DNA from: CAZEVY01 sp964515555
Lineage (GTDB): Bacteria > Acidobacteriota > Terriglobia > Bryobacterales > Bryobacteraceae
Direction: 5' to 3'
NCBI GenBank assembly: GCA_964515555.1
Contig: CAZEVY010000055.1
Location: 1-33,834, forward strand
DNA length: 33,834 bases
Every line of letters starts with the position of its first letter. The first letter of the stretch is position 1. The notes beneath the pieces are model-generated. The model did not search any database and was not told where the DNA came from. It was given only the letters and a program-made list of their open reading frames with translations. Below are positions 1-9,703 of this stretch, one piece after another. Position numbers and translations under genes: made by a program.

Positions 1-538
<538 letters not shown>

Positions 539-553
539 AAATTCCTGTTCTCT

Positions 554-1093
554 CTACTGGGTGAGTTTCTCCCGCAGCGCCGCCAGGCGCCCGCGGAGCG
601 AGCCGTCGTAAATCGTGGAGCCGATGCGAGCCACCGCGCCGCCAAGCAGGGTGTCGTCGACCGCGTAGTCGCAGCGCACGCGACCGCCCGAGACCCGCGC
701 CAGCGCTCCTTCGAGCGACGATCGCTGCGCCTCGGCCAGCGGCCGCGCCGACGACACATGCACGCGAACGAATCCCATGCGCTCGTCCATCTGCGCGGCC
801 ACGGCCTCGCGAATGAGCGCCAGAATCCCGAAGCGCCGGTGATCGCTGATCACCATGAAGAAGTTGCGAACCGCGGGCGAGGCGTCGACCTGCTCGGCGA
901 TCTTCTCGATTACCGCCCGCTTGCGCGCGCCCGCCACGGCCGGCGACGTCAGCACGCCGCGCAGCGAGGAGGACTCGCGGAACAACTCCTCGAAGGCGCC
1001 GATCTGCTCGAACATGGCGGCGGGATCGAGCTTCTGGTCGATCGCCACATCGACGAAGGCCCGCGCGTAACGGTGGGCGACGGCCAGCGACAT
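554..1093 (-). CDS. atpH: ATP synthase F1 subunit delta
   Basis: A 179-residue delta (OSCP-like) subunit that links the top of the F1 hexamer to the peripheral stalk b subunits. The N-terminal half starts AVAHRYARAFVDVA, the typical helical-bundle opening of delta, and continues through SPAVRNFFMVISDHRRF. The C-terminal half ends with DDTLLGGAVARIGSTIYDGS followed by an RGRLAALREKL tail, which is the family signature region. Length is normal for the family. It starts 3 bp after the stop of the upstream b-subunit gene and precedes atpA, which is the usual F-delta-alpha order. No unusual features. Confidence 0.95.
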   Translation of the reverse strand: MSLAVAHRYARAFVDVAIDQKLDPAAMFEQIGAFEELFRESSSLRGVLTSPAVAGARKRAVIEKIAEQVDASPAVRNFFMVISDHRRFGILALIREAVAAQMDERMGFVRVHVSSARPLAEAQRSSLEGALARVSGGRVRCDYAVDDTLLGGAVARIGSTIYDGSLRGRLAALREKLTQ

Positions 1094-1096
1094 CGT

Positions 1097-1648
1097 CTAG
1101 GGAACCCTCGCTTGCAGCTGGCCGGTGAAGTCGGCGACCAGCACGGCATCCTCGCCGGGGCCGAGCCGCGCGCGAATCTTCTGCTCGGCGAGTTTCATGG
1201 CCGCCGCGGCGGTGTGCGCGCGCAATTCGCGCCGGGCCTGCACGGCCAGCGCCGCGATCTCCTGTTCGCCGGCGGCGGCGATCTTGGCGAGCGCCCGCGC
1301 GTTGTCGTCCTTGGCCCGCTCGGCCTCGGCCAGCATCTCGCGCCGCGACTCGGCGCGCAGCGACTCGATCTCGGCGGCCAGTCCCGCCATGCGCGACTCG
1401 ATTTCAGCGAACCGCGTGTCGGCGGCCGTCTTGCGCTCGCCGGCTTCGCGGATGTCCTTGCGAATGGTCTCGGTCCGCGCGCGGAAGTAGGGGCCCGCGT
1501 TCTTCGCCAGCACGTAGCCGATCCCGCCGGCAAGCACCGCGAAGTTGGCCCACTTCCAGTAGATCTGGGTGCTGCCGTGTCCTTCGCCGTGATCTTCGGC
1601 CCCGAACATCGGCGCCGCGAGCAATGCCAGGAGCAGCGCGAGCCTCAA
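1097..1648 (-). CDS. atpF: ATP synthase F0 subunit b (longer of two b-type proteins)
   Basis: A 183-residue peripheral-stalk protein. It opens with a hydrophobic, signal-like stretch (residues 1-16). A short hydrophilic linker rich in Glu, Gly and His follows, and then a membrane segment around WANFAVLAGGIGYVLAKNAG. From about residue 57 it is a long Ala/Glu/Arg-rich amphipathic helix that would form the b/b' coiled coil reaching delta. Its ATG overlaps the stop of the upstream b-type gene (ATGA, 1645-1648), so the two are translationally coupled. The extra N-terminal signal-like segment distinguishes it from the shorter partner. Which of the two is formally b and which b' cannot be decided from sequence reading alone. 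Confidence 0.9.
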   Translation of the reverse strand: MRLALLLALLAAPMFGAEDHGEGHGSTQIYWKWANFAVLAGGIGYVLAKNAGPYFRARTETIRKDIREAGERKTAADTRFAEIESRMAGLAAEIESLRAESRREMLAEAERAKDDNARALAKIAAAGEQEIAALAVQARRELRAHTAAAAMKLAEQKIRARLGPGEDAVLVADFTGQLQARVP

Positions 1649-2094
1649 GCCGCTCTCCTGCCGATCGCCGACGTGGCGATCTGCTCGGCCAGCGCATCGG
1701 CCTGCGCGTCGAGTGTACGCATGGCCTCGGCCGTTTCCGCCTGGATCGACTGCCTGGCTTCGGCGACTACGGCCGCCGCGCGCGCCCGCGCCTCGTTAAC
1801 GGCCGCCGCGTGCTCGTCGCGCTGTTGCTTCCGGAACTCTTCCTGTTCGCGATACACCTCGCCGCGCGCCTCGCGCAGGGCGTGTTCGTACTCGCGAGCC
1901 TTCTGGTCGGCGCGGGCCAGGCTCTCGTCGGCGGCCTTGCGATTGCCTTCGGTGGCGGCGTCGCGCCGCTTCAGGATCTTCTCGATGGGACCGTAGAGCA
2001 TCGCGCGCAGATAGAAGTGCAGCAGGATGACGAGAAGGAACGTGGGGAGCGCCTTCAGAAAAAGCCCACCGAGGGCTTGCATCGCTTGTTCCAT
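1645..2094 (-). CDS. atpF: ATP synthase F0 subunit b' (shorter b-type protein)
   Basis: A 149-residue second b-type stalk subunit. One N-terminal membrane segment (about residues 10-30, LFLKALPTFLLVILLHFYL) is followed by YGPIEKILKRRDAATEG, the typical membrane-exit motif of b subunits. A charged helix rich in Ala, Glu, Arg and Gln then runs to the end. It is the first visible gene of the operon, and no a (atpB) or c (atpE) gene precedes it within 140 bp. The next gene upstream is an unrelated deacetylase. Two adjacent b-type genes imply a b/b' heterodimeric stalk, as known from cyanobacteria, alpha-proteobacteria and some acidobacteria. No clear Shine-Dalgarno precedes the ATG. Confidence 0.9.
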   Translation of the reverse strand: MEQAMQALGGLFLKALPTFLLVILLHFYLRAMLYGPIEKILKRRDAATEGNRKAADESLARADQKAREYEHALREARGEVYREQEEFRKQQRDEHAAAVNEARARAAAVVAEARQSIQAETAEAMRTLDAQADALAEQIATSAIGRRAA

Positions 2095-2127
2095 GTGGTT
2101 TGGAAACGGCCCGGGAGAGAACCGAAC

Positions 2128-2184
2128 GCCGACAGCGTCGGCTCCAAAGGGGTTACGTTAGCACAAGATGGCGGGACCTCGCAA
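2128..2184 (-). promoter_or_regulatory. Possible promoter and leader hairpin of the atp operon
   Basis: The 143-bp gap 2095-2237 separates the deacetylase stop from the first b-type gene. On the minus strand it holds TTGCGA (2184-2179), an 18-bp spacer, and TAACGT (2160-2155) preceded by TGC, a weak sigma70-like arrangement with an extended -10. Downstream lies a perfect 6-bp hairpin, GCCGAC-AGC-GTCGGC (2142-2128), which could be part of the leader or a remnant terminator of the preceding operon. The match to consensus is modest. Confidence 0.3.
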
Positions 2185-2237
2185 CATACGAGGCCTCACC
2201 GGCGAGAGGCTCGCGGGCGCATGGCGGCAGCCCAGCC

Positions 2238-3190
<953 letters not shown>

Positions 3191-3191
<1 letters not shown>

Positions 3192-5053
3192 CAGTGCGTG
3201 ATTTCGACGGGGCGAGGCTTCACCATCGCGGCGATCTGCGGGATGTCGAACGACTCGAGGAGGCCGAAGCAGAACAACTCGGGCGTCTGTTGTGCCGTGA
3301 GCCGCTTCTCGACGATCTCCTTGAGAGTTTTCATCGATCGATGGAGACGCACGGAGCCGATCGCCTTGGGCTCTACGGCGGCGGCGATCAGTGCGAACAG
3401 ACCGGACCGCGGTCCGTGCGCGACGATCCGGACAGGCCCTGAGGCGCGATCGACGGCCAGCCAGCGCGCGGCGGCGGCGACCTGCGACGCCTGGATGCCG
3501 AGCGGCCGCTCGCCGAGCGAGGCGATGAGAATCGCGAACAGCCAGTCGCGGCGGTCGATCTTCGACTCGCCGAAGTAGAACGGGTCAAGGGCGACGACGC
3601 GTTGATTCTCGGCGAGCAGAGCGCGGATCTCGGCGGCGACGGCCTTGCGGCCTTCGTCGGCGACGACGAGAGTCGTGCCCGCGGGCGCAGTGCCCGGCGC
3701 GATCTCGACGGCCGGAACCGTCCACGAGCCGTTGTCCATGCGGAGGCGCCATGCGCCGGGGTCGGCGAGGCGCGCGTCGACGTCATAGGCGCGATACTTC
3801 ACCACGGCGGCGAGCGATGCGGTGGTGCGGCGGGGCAGGGGATCGGTGAGCGACTTGGCGATCGCCGGAAAGTCGAGATTATCGGCGGGGAGGGCGACGC
3901 GCATCTGCTCGTCGGTGCGGATTTCGGATTCGGCGACGTCTTCGCGCAGCGGGAATCGCCCGGCGCCGCCGAAGAAGTTTTCGCCGAGGAAGCGGTAGAA
4001 GGCGTCGCGGTTGTCGGCGTCGTAGTTGTGGCCGGCGCCGTGGTTCAGATGATAGCGGAGCCTGGCGGCGGCGTCGACGAGCGCGAAGATGGGGCGCGCC
4101 GACTGGATCAGCGGCGCGACGGAGTAGTCGGCGCGGAAGCAGCAGGTGTCCTTGGCGTTGACGGCGACCTGTAAGGCGCGCGGCGCCATGAGCGCGGTGA
4201 GATGCGTGTAGTCGGCGATGGAGGCGAAGTCGGAGGGCGTCTGCTCGGAGTCGCCGAGGTCGAGCTCGGGGAACTGCGCGCGGGTGACGAAGCTCGAATA
4301 CCCTGCGACGGGCTGCGCGAGCTTGACGCGCGTGTCGAGCGCGGCGATCCAGATGGTCTGCCAGCCGCCGCCGGAGAGGCCGGTGACCGCGACGCGCGCG
4401 GGGTCGGCGTTTTCGAGCGCGAGGAGGTGATCGAGCGCGCGCTGCATGGCGAGGTAGAAGAGCGCGAGGCCGCTCGTGCCTGCGAGGTCCATTTGATTGA
4501 TGAGCGTGTGTGCAGTGGCGGCGGCGTTCATCTGGCCGCGGCCGAACCACTCCGGGTTCATGGCGATGACGCCGTTGCGCGCCAGATGTATGCAGCGCGT
4601 CTGGATATAGGGGGTCGCGATGCCGCGGGTCTCGTGGCCGTTGACGTTGAGGACCACCGGGACGCGGCCGGTCATGCGCTCGGGCAGGTACAGCAGGGCG
4701 GGGAGCCAGAGGCCGGGGATCACCTCGTATCGCAGCTTGCGGAGCCGATAGCCGCGGCCGGCTTCCTCGGAGACGGTCTCGACGCGGGTCTTCGCGGTGC
4801 GCCACGTGCGCGCCTCGCCGCGGAAAACGACCTCGTCGAGGATGCGGCGGCGAAGCGTAGTGGCGTAGGCCTGCCACTTCGCGGCGGAGTCGAAGGTCGG
4901 CAGCAGGGGCACGCGAGCGGCGGTGTAGACCTGCGCTTCGACGGCGGGCTGCTTGGGATCGAGGATGAGTTTGGAGAGCGCGGCGTCGATGGGGTCGGCG
5001 GGCTGGGCGGCGGCGAGCGCGGCCGCGGCGAGGGCGAGCAGCGGGGCTCTCAT
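3191..5053 (-). CDS. Secreted alpha/beta-hydrolase (acetyl-xylan-esterase-like) with a second degenerate hydrolase-like domain
   Basis: A 620-residue exported protein. The start at 5053 is chosen because it opens a signal peptide (MRAPLLALAAAALAAAQPAD) and overlaps the upstream stop as ATGA; an open frame runs further upstream but without plausible protein sequence. The first domain (about 60-360) is an alpha/beta hydrolase. It has VPVVLNVNGHE (oxyanion strand), nucleophile elbow GLSGGGWQ (S227), a likely acid at D302 (NAKDTCCF) and the His at 342 (GAGHNYD). It resembles the acetyl-xylan-esterase/abhydrolase_7 group. The second half (about 380-620) has the look of another hydrolase fold (VALDPFYFGES), but the elbow position reads HGPRSG instead of GxSxG, so it is probably inactive. 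The substrate is unknown, most likely an ester of a polysaccharide or a peptide conjugate. Confidence 0.85.
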
Positions 5054-5361
5054 CCTCGCACCAGGACGAAGAAGCTCCACGTCAGGATCAGCAGCACGAT
5101 CACCTCGACGACGCGGATGAACTTCAGGAACGCGCCGCCCATGAACTCGAACCGCAACAGCAGGGCGCCGATCACGCCGACGTAGATCACCCAGGGATTC
5201 AGCTTGCCGGGCGACCACTGATGATAGATGACGACGAACAGGTAGTAGAGCAGCGGCCAGTTGGCGTCGGAGCGGAATCGGAAGCGTGTGACGACCGTCC
5301 AGACGGTCAGGATGACCATGACTCCGGTCGTGACGTTACCGGGGCTGTACTCCTGACCCAT
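5050..5361 (-). CDS. Small integral membrane protein, function unknown
   Basis: A 103-residue protein that I do not recognise. Three hydrophobic segments are visible: about residues 10-25 (VTTGVMVILTVWTVVT), 36-47 (PLLYYLFVVIYH) with a further stretch at 56-69 (PWVIYVGVIGALLL), and 83-100 (VVEVIVLLILTWSFFVLV). Charged residues are confined to short loops (RFRFRSD, FLKFIR). No cysteines or histidines suited to heme binding stand out apart from one His. It lies 6 bp after the barrel gene and its stop overlaps the esterase start (ATGA, 5050-5053), so it is an operon member. No Shine-Dalgarno precedes its ATG, which suggests coupled translation. Confidence 0.8.
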   Translation of the reverse strand: MGQEYSPGNVTTGVMVILTVWTVVTRFRFRSDANWPLLYYLFVVIYHQWSPGKLNPWVIYVGVIGALLLRFEFMGGAFLKFIRVVEVIVLLILTWSFFVLVRG

Positions 5362-5367
5362 TGGCGG

Positions 5368-7353
5368 TTAAAAAGACCATACCACGCTCGTGAATCCGGT
5401 GTGCGCGCGGTAGTTTTCGAGCGCCGTGAAGTCCTCGCGGTAGCGGTAGTGCTGGTAGCCGGCGTTCCAGCGAAGCTTCGCGTGGAGCCGGATGGAGAGG
5501 CGTGCGAGGGGGGACTCGAAGGTGAGGGGGAGCGTCGTCGGCTGTATCCGCAGGCCGCCCAGACCGGACGTGAGCGGATCCAAGATGAATGCGGTTGGCT
5601 TCGCCCCGGTGTCCTGTGTGCGGCTGTAGCCGACATACACGTCGGCGCGCTTAAGAACGCCGAAGCGCACGCCGAGACTTGCCGAGTGAATATTACTTGC
5701 ATAGATCGACCTGTCGGTGCGGACAAGCCCGGAAGCGAAGTACGCGATGCCGCCCATCGTATCCAGATCCAGCTTCGAATACGACGCGTCGAACGAAAAC
5801 CAGTCGCGCGCCGACCAGGCCGCGTCGAACGACGTCGTCCGCGCGTGCGAGCTGTAGGCCGAGAGCGACACTGAGTTGGTGTTGTACGACGCGTTGCTTG
5901 ACGCCCCCAGCAGCACCCGGCGGGTTCGGTACTGCACGCGGGCGCCGAGCGCGTGGAAGTTGCGTTCCGAGATCGGATAGAACGGCCGGTTGGCGCGGCC
6001 GACCTCGGCCTGGAGACGAATCGACAGCGGCCCCGACGGCTGGAACTTTACACCGACGAGTCCCGAGTGAATCCGATTGGACTGCTCGACCGATTCGACG
6101 CTGGCGAACTCGCCCTCGCCGGTCTGCTCGCGCGACCGGATGCGGCGGGTCGAAACGTGATAGCCGGTGTACAGGCCGAGCCATTTGCGCGCGCGATAAT
6201 TCAGGTCGGTCTGGTTGGCGAAGGTGCGCAGGCCGAGATATCGGAAGGATAAGAACGAAAATCGACTGGTAACGTTGTTGATTTCGGCGTAATTATTGTC
6301 GCCTTCCATGCGGACATGATGGAATGCACTGTGATTCGTCAACGTGACCCGCCCGGTGGGGAACAGGCTGAACGTCAGGGCGGCGGTGGTCACCGGGCGG
6401 CGGCCGTGGCCGCTGACGGCGATCTGGCGGTCGCGCGCGCGGCCGAAGCGGTCGAGTCCGGCGGCCGACTCCTCGAAGGTGAAGTCGTGGCGGCCGCCCG
6501 AATAGGCGAAGCGGCCGTTGACGGCGATCCAGTCGCCGCGCTCGGCGGTGAGGTGCGCGCGCCAGTGCGGTGTCGACCCTTCGTAGGGCTCCGAGCGGGT
6601 GAGAGTGTTCAGTGTCGTGAGGTCGTCGGGATTCGCCCCGACGCCGGCGAGGCGCTGCGGCGTGCGCTCGGAAAACTTCTCCCATCCGCGGAAGATCGAG
6701 AGCTTCATGCCGCGGACGCGGGCCTCGACGCCGAGGCGATACTCGTTCTGCGTGCGGTGCACGTCGGCGAACAGCGGAAACTCGTCGCCGCGCGAATCGA
6801 ATTGCTGGACGGTCGAGAGCGCGGGGCCGTCCTGCGTATTCCGCGAGAAGCCCGCGAAGAGGCGGAAACCGGCCTGCGGGAAGATAGTGAGGTCGTGATC
6901 CTGGATGCGGCGGCGGGTGTCCATCGAATGCAGGCCGCTCGCGATGGTCAGCGCGGGATTGAAGTACTCGGCGCGCCGCCACATAGCGTCGTAGCGGTAG
7001 AGGCGGTTCTTCTCGACGCGGAAGGTGGCGTTCTCGTACGGGTCCTGGCCGAGGCCCTGGGTATTCAGCGAGAGATGGTCGAAGTAGCGGCCGTGGCCTT
7101 CCCTGGACTGCACGGCGAGGCTGGAGCCGAGGAGACGCACGCCGTTGCCGAAGTTGATGTCGCTGCGGTAGCGGCCGAGATTGCCGTCGACGCGGCGGAA
7201 GCGGTAGCCGAGCTCCAACGAGTTGAGGATGTTGTAGCCGGCGTGGTCCTCGCCGCGGGTTGTGCCGACGGGCTCGGTGGTCGGCGCGACGGTCGGCTGG
7301 GCTAGGACGGCGGCGGCTAGGAGTAGGACCAAGAGGATTCGCATCGCCGTCAT
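5368..7353 (-). CDS. Outer-membrane beta-barrel, probable MtrB/PioB-like partner of the decaheme cytochrome
   Basis: A 661-residue protein with a signal peptide (MTAMRILLVLLLAAAVLAQ). The rest is made of alternating hydrophobic/polar strands with aromatic girdle residues and ends in VVWSF, the C-terminal Phe recognised by the BAM complex. Its size is close to MtrB (about 700), large enough for a barrel of 20 or more strands. It contains no cysteine at all, so the CxxC found at the N-terminus of Shewanella MtrB is absent. The start at 7353 is preferred because it overlaps the cytochrome stop (ATGA, 7350-7353); an ATG at 7344 is the alternative. The tight coupling to a ten-heme cytochrome is the main reason to call it a conduit barrel rather than a TonB receptor or a generic porin. 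Confidence 0.75.
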   Translation of the reverse strand: MTAMRILLVLLLAAAVLAQPTVAPTTEPVGTTRGEDHAGYNILNSLELGYRFRRVDGNLGRYRSDINFGNGVRLLGSSLAVQSREGHGRYFDHLSLNTQGLGQDPYENATFRVEKNRLYRYDAMWRRAEYFNPALTIASGLHSMDTRRRIQDHDLTIFPQAGFRLFAGFSRNTQDGPALSTVQQFDSRGDEFPLFADVHRTQNEYRLGVEARVRGMKLSIFRGWEKFSERTPQRLAGVGANPDDLTTLNTLTRSEPYEGSTPHWRAHLTAERGDWIAVNGRFAYSGGRHDFTFEESAAGLDRFGRARDRQIAVSGHGRRPVTTAALTFSLFPTGRVTLTNHSAFHHVRMEGDNNYAEINNVTSRFSFLSFRYLGLRTFANQTDLNYRARKWLGLYTGYHVSTRRIRSREQTGEGEFASVESVEQSNRIHSGLVGVKFQPSGPLSIRLQAEVGRANRPFYPISERNFHALGARVQYRTRRVLLGASSNASYNTNSVSLSAYSSHARTTSFDAAWSARDWFSFDASYSKLDLDTMGGIAYFASGLVRTDRSIYASNIHSASLGVRFGVLKRADVYVGYSRTQDTGAKPTAFILDPLTSGLGGLRIQPTTLPLTFESPLARLSIRLHAKLRWNAGYQHYRYREDFTALENYRAHTGFTSVVWSF

Positions 7354-8252
7354 CGGAGGAAATTCGCGTCGGCGTTCGAGCCGTGGATGCGCACGTGGCA
7401 GGTCGTGCAGTTGCGGTAGCGCGGGTCGGCCATGTTGTGTGAGACCGACTGCGTCTTGATGCCGTTCGCCTGACGTCCGAAGGTCCCGGCGCCGTTGTGG
7501 CATTCGAGGCAAATCATCACCACGGTGGGACGGCGCAGGAGCCGCGGATTAGTCGACCCGTGGGGGTTGTGGCAGGCCTCGCAGCCGTCGACGCGCACTC
7601 CGGGGTGCTCGAAGACGAACGGGCCGCGCTTGTCGGTGTGGCACTTCAGGCAGGGCTCCTCGGTGGCGTGCGCGGTATCGACCATGCGCGGCCGCGCGCC
7701 CATGCGCCAGGTGGGCGAGGCGGCGCCGTGCGGGTTGTGGCAATCGGAGCACTGCATGAAGCCCTCGTTGACGCGGTGCTTGGAGGGCATCGAGAAATCG
7801 GCGCGGCGGTTGGCGTGACAGGTGTAGCAGAGGTCCACCTGCTTTTTCGCCATCAGGAACTTCGGAGTGGTCGAGCGATGGATGGAGTGGCAGCTCGAGC
7901 AGGTGACGTCGGCGAGGGTGTGCGAGGAGCGGCGAATCTGCGATCGCGTCAGGTCCTGGGAGTGGCACGAGAGGCAGGCGTCGAGGACCTGTTGCGGCGC
8001 CAGGAGCGAGAAGGCGCGAATGGTCGACTTGCCCCCGCGGGCGGCGACGTGATCGCTTCCGGGACCGTGGCAGCTTTCGCAGCCGGTCTTTTCGGCGGGC
8101 AGGTTGCCGGCGGCGATCGACTTATAGTGCGGGTTGCGGTAGAAGTTCTGCCAGACGTCGGGGTGACAGGTGCGGCACACCGCGCTGCCGGCGTAGTCGG
8201 CGGCCGCGGCGGGGAGGAGGAAGAGGAGCGGGAGGAGCCGGAGAATCCCCAC
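7350..8252 (-). CDS. Decaheme c-type cytochrome, DmsE/MtrA-like
   Basis: A 300-residue exported cytochrome with exactly ten CxxCH heme motifs, whose first cysteines are at residues 26, 58, 93, 118, 142, 168, 201, 224, 248 and 282. Its hydrophobic N-terminus (residues 1-18) is a signal peptide, and the mature protein starts near ADYAGSAVC. Number, spacing and length match the periplasmic/outer-membrane-embedded DmsE/MtrA/PioA group, which threads a chain of hemes through an outer-membrane barrel. Translation starts at a GTG (8252) directly after an in-frame TAG, so no longer form is possible. It is the first gene of the operon. A TACACT box (8264-8259) sits so close that a leaderless transcript is conceivable, but no good -35 box accompanies it. 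Confidence 0.93.
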   Translation of the reverse strand: MGILRLLPLLFLLPAAAADYAGSAVCRTCHPDVWQNFYRNPHYKSIAAGNLPAEKTGCESCHGPGSDHVAARGGKSTIRAFSLLAPQQVLDACLSCHSQDLTRSQIRRSSHTLADVTCSSCHSIHRSTTPKFLMAKKQVDLCYTCHANRRADFSMPSKHRVNEGFMQCSDCHNPHGAASPTWRMGARPRMVDTAHATEEPCLKCHTDKRGPFVFEHPGVRVDGCEACHNPHGSTNPRLLRRPTVVMICLECHNGAGTFGRQANGIKTQSVSHNMADPRYRNCTTCHVRIHGSNADANFLR

Positions 8253-8304
8253 CTAGACAGTGTAGAGGAATCGTCCGGACAAGAATGTTAAACGACAAGG
8301 CACA

Positions 8305-8329
8305 CCGGGGCGCGCGAACGGCGCCCCGG
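8305..8329 (-). terminator. Hairpin terminator candidate after the DUF5666-like gene
   Basis: A perfect 9-bp stem (CCGGGGCGC / GCGCCCCGG) with a 7-nt loop lies about 15 bp after the stop of the gene at 8345-8689. On the minus strand it is followed by a mildly T-rich stretch (TTGTCGTTT). It could separate that gene from the cytochrome operon. Confidence 0.5.
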
Positions 8330-8344
8330 CGGCGGAACGCGGGA

Positions 8345-8689
8345 CTACTGGCCCGGACGGACTTCGATCTGCCGAGCCATAAGCCGGGCCTTGTCGTCGA
8401 ACTTGCCGACGCAGACCACGCGGGCGCTCTCCGTCACGTCGGCGAGCGTACCGGGCTTGTTGTCCTTGGTGAACTTGGTGTTGGCGTCGTAGACCACCAG
8501 GCGATGGACGTTGTTGGTGCCGACGCGAACGGTGATGGTGGACGTGTCCTTGTTGACCATGTGAACGCGTCCGCTGACGCGGTCTTCCTTCTTGCCTTCC
8601 TGAGCGGTCATGGCCAACGAGAGAGTTGTCAGCAGGACCACCCCCAAGAGCACTGCAAGCGAGCATTTCACAACGCGATTGGCAATCAT
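8345..8689 (-). CDS. Small exported DUF5666-like protein
   Basis: A 114-residue protein with an N-terminal signal or anchor segment (about residues 8-28, CSLAVLLGVVLLTTLSLAMTA). A beta-rich domain follows with the pattern VSGRVHMVNKDTSTITVRVG, then an ANTKFT motif, a LADV motif and RLMARQIEV. This is the OB-like pattern of DUF5666 and similar small periplasmic proteins of unknown function. The start at 8689 is fixed by a strong Shine-Dalgarno, TAGGAGG, ending 4-5 bases upstream; an upstream in-frame ATG at 8743 has no such site. It stands alone between a likely promoter at 8794-8799 and a hairpin at 8305-8329. Confidence 0.8.
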   Translation of the reverse strand: MIANRVVKCSLAVLLGVVLLTTLSLAMTAQEGKKEDRVSGRVHMVNKDTSTITVRVGTNNVHRLVVYDANTKFTKDNKPGTLADVTESARVVCVGKFDDKARLMARQIEVRPGQ

Positions 8690-8793
8690 TTGCCCTCCTA
8701 TCGTTTGATCTAGTCTGCGAGCCGGGCAGCGGGTTGTCTCCAACCATCCTTACCGCGTTGGTCCCGGGCTCTCGTCGCGGTTCTGCGGCATTC

Positions 8794-8799
8794 AATATA
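8794..8799 (-). promoter_or_regulatory. Probable -10 box of the DUF5666-like gene
   Basis: On the minus strand the sequence reads TATATT, a 5/6 match to the sigma70 -10 box in an otherwise GC-rich region. It would place the transcript start near 8787 and give a leader of about 97 nt. No convincing -35 box lies 16-18 bp upstream. The rest of the 345-bp gap 8690-9034 holds no ORF that looks like a protein. It contains a small hairpin, GGATAG-GCGCT-CTATCC (8935-8951), and the larger inverted repeat listed separately. Confidence 0.4.
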
Positions 8800-8985
8800 C
8801 CAAACTTCCAGGCCGCAGGAGACGGGGTTGGGCAAAAATAATTTCGCGCCGCAAGCCGTTGGAAGGCGGAGGGTTCAACGCTCCCGCGCGACGGCCTGGG
8901 CGACGCGCCCGCCACGGGACGGCTCTAGCGGTTTGGATAGGCGCTCTATCCGATTCGTTCTTCAGTCGACGTCGCGCACAACGCA

Positions 8986-9027
8986 GCGGGGCGCGAGCGT
9001 TGACTGCCAGCATGGAGCGCGCCCCGC
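8986..9027 (-). terminator. Inverted repeat after the small barrel gene, possible terminator
   Basis: A perfect 10-bp inverted repeat (GCGGGGCGCG at 8986-8995, CGCGCCCCGC at 9018-9027) with a 22-nt loop lies 8 bp beyond the stop of the 212-residue barrel gene. It has no run of T after it, so it may act as a 3'-end stabiliser or a Rho-assisted end rather than a classical terminator. Confidence 0.4.
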
Positions 9028-9034
9028 GGTGCGC

Positions 9035-9673
9035 TCAAAACGTGACGCTGAAGCCGACCAGCGGCACGAAATTGTGCACCCAGCCGGAGATTTTCGCGCC
9101 CGGACCCGGAGCGATGACTTCCTTGGGAAACGGCGTAATGTAGTCGCGGAACTCGACGCGCAACGACGCGTTCGATCCCACCGCGACCTTCACGCCGCCG
9201 CCGGCGGCGACCAGCGGACGCCACTCGTGTGTCTTCGTGAGGATCGCGAAATTGCTCAGGGGCTGGAAGGCCGACTCCGTGCCGGTCCCGTAATAGCCCT
9301 TGACGCCGCCGCCGACGACCACGTAGGGCCGCACCGCCGCCTCGCGCGGCTTCGAGTAGACCAGCACGTCGTACTGAATGGCGTGCGACTGGCCGCGGAA
9401 GGCGACATTCGAGCCGCCGGAGGCGACCTTCAGATCGTTCTTCTCGAACGTGTAGCGGATCTCGCCGCCCAGATACCGGGCCGAGTTGTGGCCGATCCAG
9501 CCGCTGACGGCGAAGCCCTGCCGGTGACCGGCGTCGGCCGAGCCGGACGCGCCCTGGACCTTGTTGTTCAGATAGATCGAGCCTCCAACGCCTCCGCCGA
9601 CCTCACCGACTTGCGCGAGCAGGGGAGCGGCAGCGATCATCAGCAGACAAATCGAGCACGAAAGTTTTCTCAT
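9035..9673 (-). CDS. Small outer-membrane beta-barrel protein (OmpA/OmpW-like size)
   Basis: A 212-residue exported protein. A signal peptide (MRKLSCSICLLMIAAAPLLAQ) is followed by eight or so amphipathic strands rich in Gly and aromatic residues (AVSGWIGHNSARYLGGEIRY, VRPYVVVGGGVKGYYG, SLRVEFRDYITPF). It ends LVGFSVTF with the C-terminal Phe of BAM substrates. A GGAAAGGA site precedes the ATG. It lies 30 bp after the large propeller protein and is probably cotranscribed with it. Proteins of this type are common in acidobacteria and mostly uncharacterised; a structural or adhesion role is possible but unsupported here. Confidence 0.75.
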   Translation of the reverse strand: MRKLSCSICLLMIAAAPLLAQVGEVGGGVGGSIYLNNKVQGASGSADAGHRQGFAVSGWIGHNSARYLGGEIRYTFEKNDLKVASGGSNVAFRGQSHAIQYDVLVYSKPREAAVRPYVVVGGGVKGYYGTGTESAFQPLSNFAILTKTHEWRPLVAAGGGVKVAVGSNASLRVEFRDYITPFPKEVIAPGPGAKISGWVHNFVPLVGFSVTF

Positions 9674-9703
9674 AGGAAATCCTTTCCAACAGTACTTGTA
9701 TCG

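Noticed and set aside
8259..8264. TACACT as a -10 box giving a leaderless cytochrome transcript
   Set aside because: The distance to GTG 8252 would fit, but there is no acceptable -35 element; kept only as a remark under the gene.
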